From Luteibacter jiangsuensis (GTDB taxonomy: Bacteria > Pseudomonadota > Gammaproteobacteria > Xanthomonadales > Rhodanobacteraceae): 64,000 nucleotides of DNA. Location of the stretch: positions 310,001 to 374,000 of the forward strand of contig NZ_JAUSSK010000005.1 of the NCBI RefSeq assembly GCF_030812295.1, given 5' to 3'. Made by a program: the position numbers and the translations under genes. Under the pieces are notes generated by a model. The model saw nothing but the letters and a program-made list of their open reading frames with translations, did no database searches and was not told where the DNA came from. The first letter of the stretch is position 1; each line of letters starts with the position of its first letter. This document shows positions 19,360-27,522 of the stretch, piece by piece.

Positions 19360-20402
19360 ATACGTTCGCGCGCGAACTGCTCCGTTGGTACGACCACCAC
19401 GGGCGCAAGGACTTGCCCTGGCAGCATCCGCGCGAGGCGTACCGCGTGTGGCTGTCCGAGATCATGTTGCAGCAGACCCAGGTAGTCACCGTCATCGGTT
19501 ACTTCCAGCGTTTCGTGGAACGCCTGCCGACGCTCGTGGACCTGGCCGATGCCGACGAAGACACGGTGCTCGCCCTGTGGTCCGGCCTCGGTTATTACCG
19601 CCGCGCGCGGTTCCTGCACCGAGCAGCCCAGCTGTGCGTCGAGGGGCACGGTGGCGAGCTGCCGCGCGACCTCGACGCGTTGATGGCCCTGCCGGGCATC
19701 GGCCGCTCCACGGCGGGGGCGATCCTCGCCCAGGCGCACGGGCTGCGGTTTCCCATCCTCGACGGCAACGTGAAGCGCGTGCTCTCCCGTTACCACGGCG
19801 TCGCCGGTTTCCCCGGCGAAAGCGCGATCGAGAAACAACTCTGGCGGCATGCCGATGAGCACACGCCGGAGGAACGGACGGCCGATTACACGCAGGCGAT
19901 CATGGACCTGGGCGCCACGGTCTGCGTGCGAAGCAAACCGCTGTGCCTGCTCTGCCCGCATGCCGCCTCGTGCGTCGCCCACCGCGACGGTCTCACCGCC
20001 ACGCTACCCACCGCCAAGCCCGGCAAGAAGGTGCCGACGCGCTCGCTCGCCATGTTGCTCCTGCGCGACGCAGGCGGCCGCATCCTGCTCGAGAAGCGCG
20101 GCCCGCAAGGCGTGTGGTCGGGCCTCTGGAGCCTGCCCGAGGCAACGGACCCCGATGCCGCCGGAAGCGTGGCATCCGCCTTCGCCCACGTCGGAGATGC
20201 GGACCCCTTACCCGCCTTCACCCACGTGTTCAGCCATTACAAGCTGGACGTGTCGCCCATCCTGTTCGACCATGCGGCCCCCCTCGCCGCCGTCGCGGAC
20301 CGGGCCGACCGGCGCTGGTGCGGCCGCGACGAGATCGCGGCGCTCGGCCTGCCGGCCCCGGTACGCACGCTGCTCGACAACCTTCCGGAGATATCCCCAT
20401 GA
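19356..20402 (+). CDS. mutY: A/G-specific adenine glycosylase MutY
   Basis: Base-excision repair enzyme removing A opposite 8-oxoG. I choose ATG 19356 (348 residues); a longer upstream frame is an out-of-frame reading of the previous gene. Helix-hairpin-helix [16 protein letters not shown], catalytic Glu in [12 protein letters not shown] and Asp in [13 protein letters not shown] follow the family. The iron-sulfur Cys set CxxxxxxCxxCxxxxxC is present as [17 protein letters not shown]. The C-terminal Nudix-like 8-oxoG-reading domain is about 220-345. It overlaps yggX by 4 bp. Confidence 0.97.
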   Translation: MNTFARELLRWYDHHGRKDLPWQHPREAYRVWLSEIMLQQTQVVTVIGYFQRFVERLPTLVDLADADEDTVLALWSGLGYYRRARFLHRAAQLCVEGHGGELPRDLDALMALPGIGRSTAGAILAQAHGLRFPILDGNVKRVLSRYHGVAGFPGESAIEKQLWRHADEHTPEERTADYTQAIMDLGATVCVRSKPLCLLCPHAASCVAHRDGLTATLPTAKPGKKVPTRSLAMLLLRDAGGRILLEKRGPQGVWSGLWSLPEATDPDAAGSVASAFAHVGDADPLPAFTHVFSHYKLDVSPILFDHAAPLAAVADRADRRWCGRDEIAALGLPAPVRTLLDNLPEISP

Positions 20403-20677
20403 CGCGTCTGGTCCACTGCGTGAAACTCGGCCGCGAAGCCGAGGGCCTCGATTTCGCCCCATGGCCCGGGGAACTGGGCAAGCGCATCTACGAGAACGTC
20501 TCGAAGGAAGCGTGGGCCCAATGGCTCGCCCACCAGACCATGCTGATCAACGAGATGCGGCTCTCCCCGCTCGACCCGAAGACGCGCAGCTTCCTCGGCG
20601 GCGAGATGGAGAAATACTTCTTCGGCGGCGACGTGGTCCAGCCGGCCGGCTACGTTCCGCCCGAACGGGACGCTTGA
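20399..20677 (+). CDS. yggX: Probable Fe(2+)-trafficking protein YggX
   Basis: Small protein of 92 residues involved in iron-sulfur cluster protection and iron trafficking. It has the family start [18 protein letters not shown] with conserved Cys7, [25 protein letters not shown] and FFGG-x-V near the end. ATG 20399 overlaps the mutY stop; the mutY-yggX operon is conserved in gammaproteobacteria, which is why I reject the longer frame. Confidence 0.97.
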   Translation: MTRLVHCVKLGREAEGLDFAPWPGELGKRIYENVSKEAWAQWLAHQTMLINEMRLSPLDPKTRSFLGGEMEKYFFGGDVVQPAGYVPPERDA

Positions 20678-20702
20678 CGCAGACGCTTCCAACGGATTTA
20701 AT
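20674..20702 (+). promoter_or_regulatory. Sigma-70 promoter of tRNA-Phe
   Basis: TTGACG, 17 bp spacer, TTTAAT, followed by a GC-rich discriminator (ACGCGGCTCC), typical of stable-RNA promoters. The -35 begins inside the last codons of yggX, and the -10 ends 41 bp before the tRNA. Confidence 0.75.
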
Positions 20703-20743
20703 ACGCGGCTCCACTCGCCGCAACGCTCGTTGCAGGCACCCGT

Positions 20744-20819
20744 GGCCGAGTAGCTCAGTTGGTAGAGCAGGGGATTGAAAATCCCCGTGTCGGCGGTTCG
20801 ATTCCGTCCTCGGCCACCA
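20744..20819 (+). tRNA. tRNA-Phe (anticodon GAA)
   Basis: 76 nt cloverleaf including an encoded CCA. Acceptor GGCCGAG pairs with CTCGGCC; D-arm is in TAGCTCAGTTGGTAGAGCA; anticodon stem GGGGA/TCCCC with loop TTGAAAA gives GAA; T-arm is GGCGGTTCGATTCCGTC. Discriminator A then CCA. The region downstream to about 26 kb is accessory in character, so this tRNA is a candidate integration target. Confidence 0.98.
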
Positions 20820-21324
20820 TTTCAAGTTCAAAATGCCGATGATGCCGCGTTCCACGAGCATCCGTTCCCACGGAACGGAGCGTGGCTGCATGTATCGCTG
20901 CACCCTTCGAGAGCGACCAGCCGTCGCCATTTCCTGAGCAAGATAGATGGCGCTGCCCCCGCGGAGAACCTGGGGTGATGCCTGTCCCACCGCCAAACCG
21001 GTCGAGCAGGTGCCTTCACGTCGGCCGACTGCCCCGGGCCGTTGGGAACGCATCGATTTGAAGCCTCGGGTTGGGATCCGCGCCACCGCAGCAAGGCAGC
21101 ATCGCATCGTGCGACCGCGTGATTCGCACATACCGCATCAAACCTTCGTATAGCGGCGTTTGTCGCAACTGTTCGGCAATCCATACCATGAGATAGCTGG
21201 TGAGGCGGTGGCGATGCACGGATAGTTCGGTCACCCCCAGATGGCAATCGCAATGCGCGGGCCAATGGGCAAACCAAGCGGATCGTTCGGTCTCGCAACC
21301 TGCTTCCAACACCAGGAATCCACC
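20820..21324 (+). other. 505-bp stretch without a supportable gene
   Basis: Between tRNA-Phe and the SRPBCC-like gene. Several open frames cross it, but none has family resemblance, a sensible start/RBS or coding-like composition. The minus-strand frame over the tRNA reads ESNRRHGDFQSPALPTELL, a well-known artefact of translating tRNA antisense. No terminator with a T run, integrase fragment or clear repeat was seen. This may be decayed island DNA. Confidence 0.5.
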
Positions 21325-21885
21325 ATGTCCGACATCATCATCACCGAAAAGCAGCTGTCCTCGTCCGCCTACTCGGCCGTGATCAATGCGCCGATCGAAA
21401 AGATCGACATCGCCGACTGGTTGTTCAATCTGCCGGAAGCCGAATACCAGCGTTGCTGCCCGCCGGACCACATTTCGGCTGGAGCCACCACCACCGATGA
21501 CGGCAAGCGCATGTCGATCAACGTCGAAATGATCGGTCAGACACTGATGGTTCAGCACTATGTCGCGGAAGTCGCGACGCCGACACTTTGCAAGATGGTA
21601 TCGACCTCCGATGCCTTCACGCCCAACGGACGCACGCGTGTCCAGGTTATCTGGACCCTGAGCGTCAAGAAGATCGACGACAAGACCTGCGAATACACCA
21701 ACAGCGTGGTCGCACATCCTACACAGGAATTCCTCGATTTCATCGCCAAGCACGGCACGCCGTTCGAAGCTGCGGCCGATGCGCGCCAGCGCGACGGTGG
21801 CGATCACAACAGCCGTGAAACGCCGCTCTTCGCTGCCAGCATCGAGCGCCGCGCGCTCGCACGCAGCGCGGCGAAGGCCGCCTAA
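21325..21885 (+). CDS. Uncharacterised protein, possibly SRPBCC/START-like fold
   Basis: Protein of 186 residues; start chosen at ATG 21325 (MSDIIITEKQL) downstream of a purine-rich stretch. An upstream in-frame ATG (21241) adds an unlikely N-terminus. The pattern SSSAYSAVINAPIEKIDIADWLFNLPEAEYQRCC, with later beta-like segments TRVQVIWTLSVKKIDD and a C-terminal helix, suggests a SRPBCC/polyketide-cyclase-like fold, but this is inference only. No signal peptide. It could be associated with the oxidoreductase operon that follows. Confidence 0.6.
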   Translation: MSDIIITEKQLSSSAYSAVINAPIEKIDIADWLFNLPEAEYQRCCPPDHISAGATTTDDGKRMSINVEMIGQTLMVQHYVAEVATPTLCKMVSTSDAFTPNGRTRVQVIWTLSVKKIDDKTCEYTNSVVAHPTQEFLDFIAKHGTPFEAAADARQRDGGDHNSRETPLFAASIERRALARSAAKAA

Positions 21886-21907
21886 GTCCGACCTGACCGT
21901 CAGGCTC

Positions 21908-21930
21908 GTAGAGTCCCCCAGAGACTCTAC
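21908..21930 (+). terminator. Hairpin after the SRPBCC-like gene, possible terminator
   Basis: GTAGAGTC and GACTCTAC form an 8-bp stem with a 7-nt loop, 22 bp after the stop codon. No T run follows, so intrinsic termination is uncertain. A second imperfect hairpin (GCTCGACCCCG / CGGGGCCGAGC) follows at about 21946-21977. Confidence 0.45.
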
Positions 21931-22087
21931 AGCTGGACCTTGATGCTCGACCCCGTCCTCGGCAACCGGGGCCGAGCATGTCCACCTTCACCGTTGAAAT
22001 GATCTGAGATGGTTGAGGAGAACGACCATGGGCGCTGTCTCCTCCGCTTGGCGGCCTGGCGCGTACAGGCAATGGCATCGACGAGAC

Positions 22088-23008
22088 CTAACGATCGGTC
22101 GACCACATGGGCGGTGAGCCAATGGCTTCCTTCAGATGGTCAAGGACGAGCCGTACCGTCGCGGAAGGCTTGGCGAGAGCCCGTAGCGCGAAGATACCCA
22201 CTTCCATGCTCGGGCGCATTTTCTCGAGCGCAACCTGGATCAGTGTGCCGTCGTTGATATCGGGCCCGACCACCCAATCAGGCAGGTAAGCGACGCCCAT
22301 CCCGGCCAATGCGGCAAGGCGCATGGCTTCGAAGTCGTCACACGCGAAACCCGCGCGCTGTCCGGCGTGCCCGACGGGATGACCGAGTACCTCAGTCCAG
22401 CACAGCAGGTCCGCTCCATGCATCTTGTCGATCAGGCAGAACTGAGCCAGTTCGTCCGGGGTCGTCGGAACCGCTCGCGCGTCAAAGAAGGAAGGGTGCG
22501 CACAGAGGACGCGCTTCTGAGTCGCCAGTCGCGTGGCGATCAGCGTGCTATCGGCTAGTTCACCTATCCGGATCACAAGGTCCAGGCGCTCCGCTACCGG
22601 ATCGGCGAGGCGTTCAGTGAGGTCCAGTTCGAAGCGTAAAGCCGGATATCGTGCCGAGAGTGCCGTCATGACGGGTATCACGTAGCGCTTGCCGAACGTC
22701 GGATAGCAAGCGAGTCGGAATACGCCAGCGATGTCGCCGCCGATCGATGCGATTTCCTGGTGTGCGTCGGCGAGTTCATCAAGAATGCGCCGTGCCCGAA
22801 CGAGCAGCGCCTCACCCGCATCCGTCAGCGTCAGAAGGCGTGTCGAGCGCAGAAACAGCGGCGTGCCGAGTTGTGATTCCAACATATCGATCTGTCGGGA
22901 GACCGACGATGGCTGCATGCCACGGCGACGCGCGGCACCCGAGAAGCTGCCCTCACGGGCCACGTCGACGAAGATCCCCAGAAACTCGGCGAACCGCTCT
23001 GACTGCAT
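22088..23008 (-). CDS. LysR-family transcriptional regulator
   Basis: DNA-binding regulator of 306 residues. The winged helix-turn-helix is at about 5-65 (FVDVAREGSFSGAARRRGMQPSSVSRQIDMLESQLGTPLF). The co-inducer domain has GVFRLACYPTFGKRYVIPVM and a C-terminal lobe with AALAGMGVAYLPDWVV. It is transcribed away from the aldehyde dehydrogenase operon, with 111 bp between starts, so it probably controls that operon and itself. The inducer is not predictable. Confidence 0.95.
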   Translation of the reverse strand: MQSERFAEFLGIFVDVAREGSFSGAARRRGMQPSSVSRQIDMLESQLGTPLFLRSTRLLTLTDAGEALLVRARRILDELADAHQEIASIGGDIAGVFRLACYPTFGKRYVIPVMTALSARYPALRFELDLTERLADPVAERLDLVIRIGELADSTLIATRLATQKRVLCAHPSFFDARAVPTTPDELAQFCLIDKMHGADLLCWTEVLGHPVGHAGQRAGFACDDFEAMRLAALAGMGVAYLPDWVVGPDINDGTLIQVALEKMRPSMEVGIFALRALAKPSATVRLVLDHLKEAIGSPPMWSTDR

Positions 23009-23119
23009 CTATGCATTCCACGCAAAGCCGTTAACGGCGATGGGCTGATTATCAACCAGATGCATGGCACGTAGCCTTTTCCCACGACGAAGGCACCCGC
23101 GCCTCATGAGGAAAAGACC

Positions 23120-24556
23120 GTGAATCTCGCATACGACCCCCTGTATCTGTTCATCGGCGGCCACTGGCTGCAGGCCGGCAACCGCGATACGGCGCCCGTC
23201 ACCAATCCGGCGGATGGCTCGGTCCTTGCCCGGGTTCCGCTTGCCACCAAGGCTGACCTCGATCTGGCCCTGACCACGGCCGAGTCCGTCGCAGCCAGCT
23301 GGCGAAACACGTTTCCTGACGAGCGGGCCGCCATCCTGCGCCGCGCAGGCGCCCTGATTCGCGAACGGGCCCCCCGGATCGCCCGCATGTTGACCCTCGA
23401 AGAAGGCAAGCCGCTTAATGAGGCGCTGGACGAGGTCAACCGCGCTGGCGAGTACTTCGAGTGGTTCGCCGAGGAAGCGCGTCGCATCGATGGCCGGGTC
23501 GTTCCCGCCAACCGCCCGGGTGTCCAGCAGTTGGTGAAGCGGCAGGCCATCGGGACCGTAGCGGCCTTCACACCCTGGAACTTCCCGGCGATCACACCCG
23601 CCCGCAAGCTCTCCGCGGCGCTTGCCGCCGGTTGCCCTGTCATCATCAAGCCGGGCGAGGAGGCGCCGGCTACGGCCCTGGCGCTCGCTCGTGCGCTGGA
23701 CGACGCGGGTCTGCCCAAGGGCGTCCTCCAGGTCGTCTTCGGCGTGCCAGATATGGTGTCGGCCCACCTGATCGCTTCGCCGATCGTTCGCAAGGTGACC
23801 TTCACGGGTTCGGTGCCAGTCGGCCGTCTGCTCTCAGCCCGGGCAGCAGAGGGCGTCAAGCCCATTACATTGGAGCTTGGTGGTCACGGCCCGGTGCTCG
23901 TATTCAAGGACGCGGACATCGAAGCCGCCGCCGTCGGTGGCGTCGCCAATCGCTTCCGCGGCACCGGCCAGGTCTGTATCTCGTCGACACGTTTTCTTAT
24001 TCAGCGTGAGGTCTACGACGCGTTCACCGAACAATTCATTACCGCCACCCGAAAGCTCAAGGTGGGAGACGGCCTCGAGGAAGGAACACAGGTGGGTCCG
24101 CTGGCCAACACGCGTCAACTCGAAAAGATGGAGCAGCTCGTCGCTGACGCGGTCGAGCATGGCGCCCGCATCCTGACAGGTGGCAAGCGTGTTCCCGGCC
24201 CCGGCTTCTTCTTTGAACCGACCGTGCTCGCCGACGTGCCAATGGAAGCGCGTGTCATGCAAGAGGAACCGTTTGGCCCAATCGCGATTCTTCGTCCGTT
24301 CGATACGCTCAAGGACGGGCTGGAGGAAGCAAACCGTCTTCCGTATGGCCTGTCGGCATATGCGTTCACCCGTGATGCGCGCACCGCCATCGACGTGGGT
24401 GATGGTCTGGAAGCGGGAATGATCGGTATCAACCAGTACCGGATCATCGCTACGGAACTGCCATTCGGCGGCATGAAGGAGAGCGGGCACGGCTCCGAGG
24501 GGGGCGCCGAGGGCATCAGCTATTACCTGACCAACAAATTCATCAGCCAGGCTTGA
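23120..24556 (+). CDS. NAD(P)-dependent aldehyde dehydrogenase, succinate-semialdehyde type
   Basis: Oxidises an aldehyde to its acid. It has 478 residues from a GTG start preceded by a GAGGAAAAG RBS. Motifs: FTPWNFPAITPARKLSAALAAG (residues about 150-171), nucleotide-site FTGSVPVGRLL, catalytic Glu252 in ELGGHGPV and nucleophile Cys286 in GTGQVCISSTR. NRLPYGLSAYAFTRD and the ending PFGGMKESGHGSEGG place it near the GabD / alpha-ketoglutarate semialdehyde dehydrogenase group. Specific substrate unknown. It is first in a three-gene operon with a CMD-family protein and a quinone oxidoreductase. Confidence 0.93.
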   Translation: MNLAYDPLYLFIGGHWLQAGNRDTAPVTNPADGSVLARVPLATKADLDLALTTAESVAASWRNTFPDERAAILRRAGALIRERAPRIARMLTLEEGKPLNEALDEVNRAGEYFEWFAEEARRIDGRVVPANRPGVQQLVKRQAIGTVAAFTPWNFPAITPARKLSAALAAGCPVIIKPGEEAPATALALARALDDAGLPKGVLQVVFGVPDMVSAHLIASPIVRKVTFTGSVPVGRLLSARAAEGVKPITLELGGHGPVLVFKDADIEAAAVGGVANRFRGTGQVCISSTRFLIQREVYDAFTEQFITATRKLKVGDGLEEGTQVGPLANTRQLEKMEQLVADAVEHGARILTGGKRVPGPGFFFEPTVLADVPMEARVMQEEPFGPIAILRPFDTLKDGLEEANRLPYGLSAYAFTRDARTAIDVGDGLEAGMIGINQYRIIATELPFGGMKESGHGSEGGAEGISYYLTNKFISQA

Positions 24557-24566
24557 GGAGACCGGC

Positions 24567-24902
24567 ATGTCCAAGATCGATTTCACAAGCCCGCGCGAGG
24601 CCGCTCGCGCATTCACCCCGAAACTCACGGGCTTTGTTGAAGAGCCACTGTATTCGAAGGTCTGGCCCGACGCCGACCTCGTGCCTCGCGATCGTTCACT
24701 GGTCACGGCTGCCACGCTCATCGCTGGCGGCCATGCCGAAGAACTCCCCGCGCACTTGCGCCGCGCGGTGGAAAATGGCGTAACAAAGCGCGAGCTGTCC
24801 GGCCTCATTACGCACATGGCCTTCTACGTCGGTTTTCCCGCCGCCATCACGGCCTCGGCGATCGCGAATGCGACGCTCGGTGCCATCGAGGAGTCGAAGT
24901 GA
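24567..24902 (+). CDS. Carboxymuconolactone decarboxylase (CMD)-family protein
   Basis: Small protein of 111 residues, 10 bp after the dehydrogenase. It resembles the gamma-carboxymuconolactone decarboxylase fold: RDRSLVTAATLIAGGHAEELPAHLRRAVENGVTKREL then LITHMAFYVGFPAAITA. It lacks the CxxC of AhpD-type peroxidases, so a decarboxylase/lactone-type or unknown role is more likely. Its stop overlaps the next start by 4 bp. Confidence 0.9.
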   Translation: MSKIDFTSPREAARAFTPKLTGFVEEPLYSKVWPDADLVPRDRSLVTAATLIAGGHAEELPAHLRRAVENGVTKRELSGLITHMAFYVGFPAAITASAIANATLGAIEESK

Positions 24903-25885
24903 TGAAAGCCATCGACTTCAGTGAATTTGGTGACGCGGACGTTCTCACGTTGGTTGACGCGCCCGATCCGGTGCCGCGCGCTACGGATCTCCTCGTAAAG
25001 GTCTACGCCGCGGGCGTCAATCGCGCGGATCTTCTGCTACGCACAGGCCATTATGGGCGCCCCGACTTCGGTGACTCCCATCTCGTTGGACTTGAAATCG
25101 CCGGTGAGGTCGTCGCCACCGGTGCCGATGTCGTCGGCTTCAAGGTCGGCGACCGCGTGATGGGTATCACCGGCGGCGGTGCCTATGCGGAACTGGCCCG
25201 CATCGATTTCCGCATGGCCATGCCCGTTCCCGATGGTCTGGACTACGTTCATGCCGCTGCGATCCCCGAGGTTTTCGTGACCGCTCACGAGGCGCTGATT
25301 AACCTGGGGCGCCTGCAGGCATCGGACTCGGTCCTGATTCATGCAGCCGCGGGTGGAGTCGGCTCGGCCGCCGTGCAACTCGCGCGAGCCACCGGCGCGC
25401 GTATCTTTGCCACGACCGAAGCTGAAAAAGCCGAGCGTGTGCGTGCTCTCGGTGCAGATGTCGTCATCGACTACAAGAACGAGGATTTCGCGGAGGTCAT
25501 TGAAAAGGCGACCGACGGCGCGGGTGTGAATGTCATCGTGGACTTCGTCGGCGCGCCCTACTTCGCACGAAACATACAGTCACTGGGCTACGGCGGCCGC
25601 CTCGTACAGGTCGGCCTGCTCGCCGGCGGCAAGGGCGCGACCATCGATCTGGAGCGGGTGTTGTATCGACATCTGCAGATCCTGGGTACCGTCATGAAGT
25701 CCCGGGAGCAGCCCGTCAAGCACGGCATGGTCGCACGCTTCCGGGATTTCTGGCTCGGCCACTTCGCCGGCGGCCACCTGGTTCCGGTGATCGATAGCGT
25801 CTTCCCCCTCAGCGGTGCAGCGGATGCGCACCGTCGCATGGAGACCAACGACAGTGTCGGCAAGATCATCCTGAAAACTGACTGA
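24899..25885 (+). CDS. NAD(P)H:quinone oxidoreductase / zinc-independent MDR protein
   Basis: Medium-chain dehydrogenase/reductase of 328 residues; ATG 24899 overlaps the CMD gene (MKAIDF at 24902 is also possible). GroES-like N-domain has YAAGVNRADLLLRTGHYG and GLEIAGEVVATGADV. The Rossmann domain has SVLIHAAAGGVGSAAVQLARATGARIFATT. The structural and catalytic Zn Cys residues are absent, as in QOR/PIG3-type proteins. It is the last gene of the operon; the truncated C39 reading frame begins its loss of similarity about 20 bp after its stop. Confidence 0.93.
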   Translation: MMKAIDFSEFGDADVLTLVDAPDPVPRATDLLVKVYAAGVNRADLLLRTGHYGRPDFGDSHLVGLEIAGEVVATGADVVGFKVGDRVMGITGGGAYAELARIDFRMAMPVPDGLDYVHAAAIPEVFVTAHEALINLGRLQASDSVLIHAAAGGVGSAAVQLARATGARIFATTEAEKAERVRALGADVVIDYKNEDFAEVIEKATDGAGVNVIVDFVGAPYFARNIQSLGYGGRLVQVGLLAGGKGATIDLERVLYRHLQILGTVMKSREQPVKHGMVARFRDFWLGHFAGGHLVPVIDSVFPLSGAADAHRRMETNDSVGKIILKTD

Positions 25886-25902
25886 CCCACGCCCCGGGAA
25901 CC

Positions 25903-26091
25903 GAGCCATGGTAAAGCGGAGACTTCGGCAGCATGGGCCACGTCCATCAGCGCGCCGGGCTCCACGCCCTCGAGCGGCGCCGGGAAGCGCCTCCGCATTT
26001 CCGCCAACGTCAAGTCGTGACCGTGAGTCGATGGAACCAGCGCGACGCATGCCAGCCCGCATTTCGCAGGCTCCTGACGAATGACTTTCAT
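25903..26091 (-). pseudogene. Truncated C39 peptidase domain of a bacteriocin-type ABC transporter
   Basis: The first ~63 codons read as a C39 bacteriocin-processing peptidase: MKVIRQEPAKCGLACVALV, then THGHDLTLAEMRRRF and LEGVEPGALMDVAHAAEVSALP. The catalytic Cys is residue 11 in CGLAC, and the RRRF / L-x-G-x-x-x-x-x-L-M pattern is typical of peptidase-containing exporters. Full-length relatives continue with the catalytic His, six transmembrane helices and an ATPase. Here the frame continues only as antisense to the oxidoreductase gene and loses all resemblance. Its start overlaps the stop of the upstream 169-aa gene (ATGA). Confidence 0.8.
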
Positions 26092-26597
26092 TCAGACGTC
26101 GCTCCCGCCGCCATGCACTGGCGCCATGCCGACGCCAATATGTCCGCTTCATCGGCGGGAGGCGTGCCTGCATCCTGCCCGTTTTCGTCACGCATCAAGC
26201 GTCGCGCGCGCTCTTCCATGACACCGCGCAAACGATCACGCGTCTCCTGGCCGCACGGGGTGCGCGGTTTCCAGTCGGACAGCGCGTTGATGCGAGTGAT
26301 GAGGCGATCGACACGCGGCTGGCGATCCTCGGGAGCTGCCTTCTCCGCGTCGGCCAGGAGCGATCGCCAATCGGCGATCATTTCACGCAGGTCGCTACCG
26401 TCGGCCTCCAATGCCTTGGCATCGGCCTCGCGTGCGCGGTGCGACGCCGTGAAGGCGAGCATCGCCGTCGTCGCCGACGCGATGAACGCGACCGCGATCA
26501 CGATCAATGCGATCTTGCGGCCATTGCGTCCGCTCTCGGATGCCTTGTCGCCATGCGTCGCCATGCAAGCCTCTGCCAATCGTCCGGGGCTGGTCAT
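26088..26597 (-). CDS. Hypothetical single-pass membrane protein upstream of the C39 remnant
   Basis: Protein of up to 169 residues; ATG 26597 has GAGG upstream, and the alternative ATG at 26564 (158 residues) also has a good AGAGG. One transmembrane helix (IALIVIAVAFIASATTAMLAF) follows a short basic cytoplasmic stretch. The rest is a charged helical domain with two Cys (CGQETRDR, WRQCMAAG). No family recognised. The 4-bp overlap with the C39 remnant suggests it was once part of a peptide export/processing operon; this is inference. Confidence 0.7.
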   Translation of the reverse strand: MTSPGRLAEACMATHGDKASESGRNGRKIALIVIAVAFIASATTAMLAFTASHRAREADAKALEADGSDLREMIADWRSLLADAEKAAPEDRQPRVDRLITRINALSDWKPRTPCGQETRDRLRGVMEERARRLMRDENGQDAGTPPADEADILASAWRQCMAAGATSE

Positions 26598-26689
26598 TGT
26601 GCCTCACCCGCCCGATGTCGACACAGGTCACGACACCGACTTGGGCGCGCCGTTATAGTCGGGCGATCGTCCAGCAAAGGCAGGTAGCC

Positions 26690-27520
26690 ATGACCCTTCT
26701 CCCTCGCATCGCCCTCGCCCTGTCCATCGCGGCGGCCGCCCTCCCCTCCACGGCGGCCGACCTGAAAGTGATGACGTTCAACGTCCGCACGATGACCGGC
26801 AAGGATGGCCCCAATGGCTGGGACAAGCGACGCGACCTGTTCGCCGACACCATCCGCCAGTTGCATCCCGACGTCATCGGCACCCAGGAGCTGTACAAGC
26901 AACAGGGCGACGACACGGTGGAGCGCCTGCCGGAATACACATGGTTCGGCCGCGACCGCTTCGGCGCCCACGGCGACGAGCACATGGGCATCTTCTACCG
27001 GAAGGACAGCCTGAAGGTGATCGAGTCCGGCGACTTCTGGCTTTCGGATACGCCGGACAAGGTGGCAAGCATCACCTGGGGCAACATCTTTCCGCGCATG
27101 GTGAATTGGGCGCTGTTCGAACGAACCAGCGACCACAAGCGCTTCTACCTGCTGGACACGCATTTCCCCTATCGCGACCAGGACGAAGACGCCCGCTCGC
27201 GCAGCGCGCGCGAAATCGCCGCGTGGATCGCGAAGCTGCCAGCCAACGTGCCGGTGATCCTCACCGGCGACTTCAACACCGGCCCGGACAGCGAAACGCA
27301 CAAGTCGCTCACCGCATCGCTGAAGGATGCATGGAACACCGCGCCGAAGCAGGACGGCCCAGCGGAGACGTTCCACGACTTCACCGGCAAGGCGACGAAG
27401 CGGATCGACTGGATCCTCTATCGCGGCGTCGAGGCGACGTCGGTCAAGACCGTCACCTCATCGAAGGATGGGCGCTATCCGTCGGATCATTTTCCGGTGC
27501 AGGCTGATTTCAACTTCTAA
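26690..27520 (+). CDS. Secreted endonuclease/exonuclease/phosphatase-family protein
   Basis: Exported hydrolase of the EEP fold, 276 residues from ATG 26690, with a Sec signal (MTLLPRIALALSIAAAALPSTAA). Motifs: LKVMTFNVRTMTG, DVIGTQELYKQQ (catalytic Glu), DTHFPYRDQDEDARSRSA, TGDFNTGPDSETHKSL (Asp/Asn) and the final SDHFPVQADF (Asp-His). This pattern is typical of secreted EEP members that may act on phosphodiesters or nucleic acids. It is convergent with the RHS-islet partner gene. Confidence 0.9.
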   Translation: MTLLPRIALALSIAAAALPSTAADLKVMTFNVRTMTGKDGPNGWDKRRDLFADTIRQLHPDVIGTQELYKQQGDDTVERLPEYTWFGRDRFGAHGDEHMGIFYRKDSLKVIESGDFWLSDTPDKVASITWGNIFPRMVNWALFERTSDHKRFYLLDTHFPYRDQDEDARSRSAREIAAWIAKLPANVPVILTGDFNTGPDSETHKSLTASLKDAWNTAPKQDGPAETFHDFTGKATKRIDWILYRGVEATSVKTVTSSKDGRYPSDHFPVQADFNF

Positions 27521-27522
27521 TC

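Noticed and set aside
20547..21131. Minus-strand reading frame across tRNA-Phe with ESNRRHGDFQSPALPTELL
   Set aside because: This peptide is the usual artefact of translating the antisense of a tRNA gene; there is no start signal or family support for the rest.
21953..21967. Possible att duplicate of the tRNA-Phe 3' end
   Set aside because: Fourteen of 15 bases match, but it is short, lies inside a hairpin and lacks CCA continuity; kept only as a weak hint in the island finding.
25588..25902. Continuation of the C39 frame antisense to the quinone oxidoreductase
   Set aside because: The frame stays open but the sequence no longer resembles any part of a peptidase-ABC transporter and is covered by a well-supported plus-strand gene.
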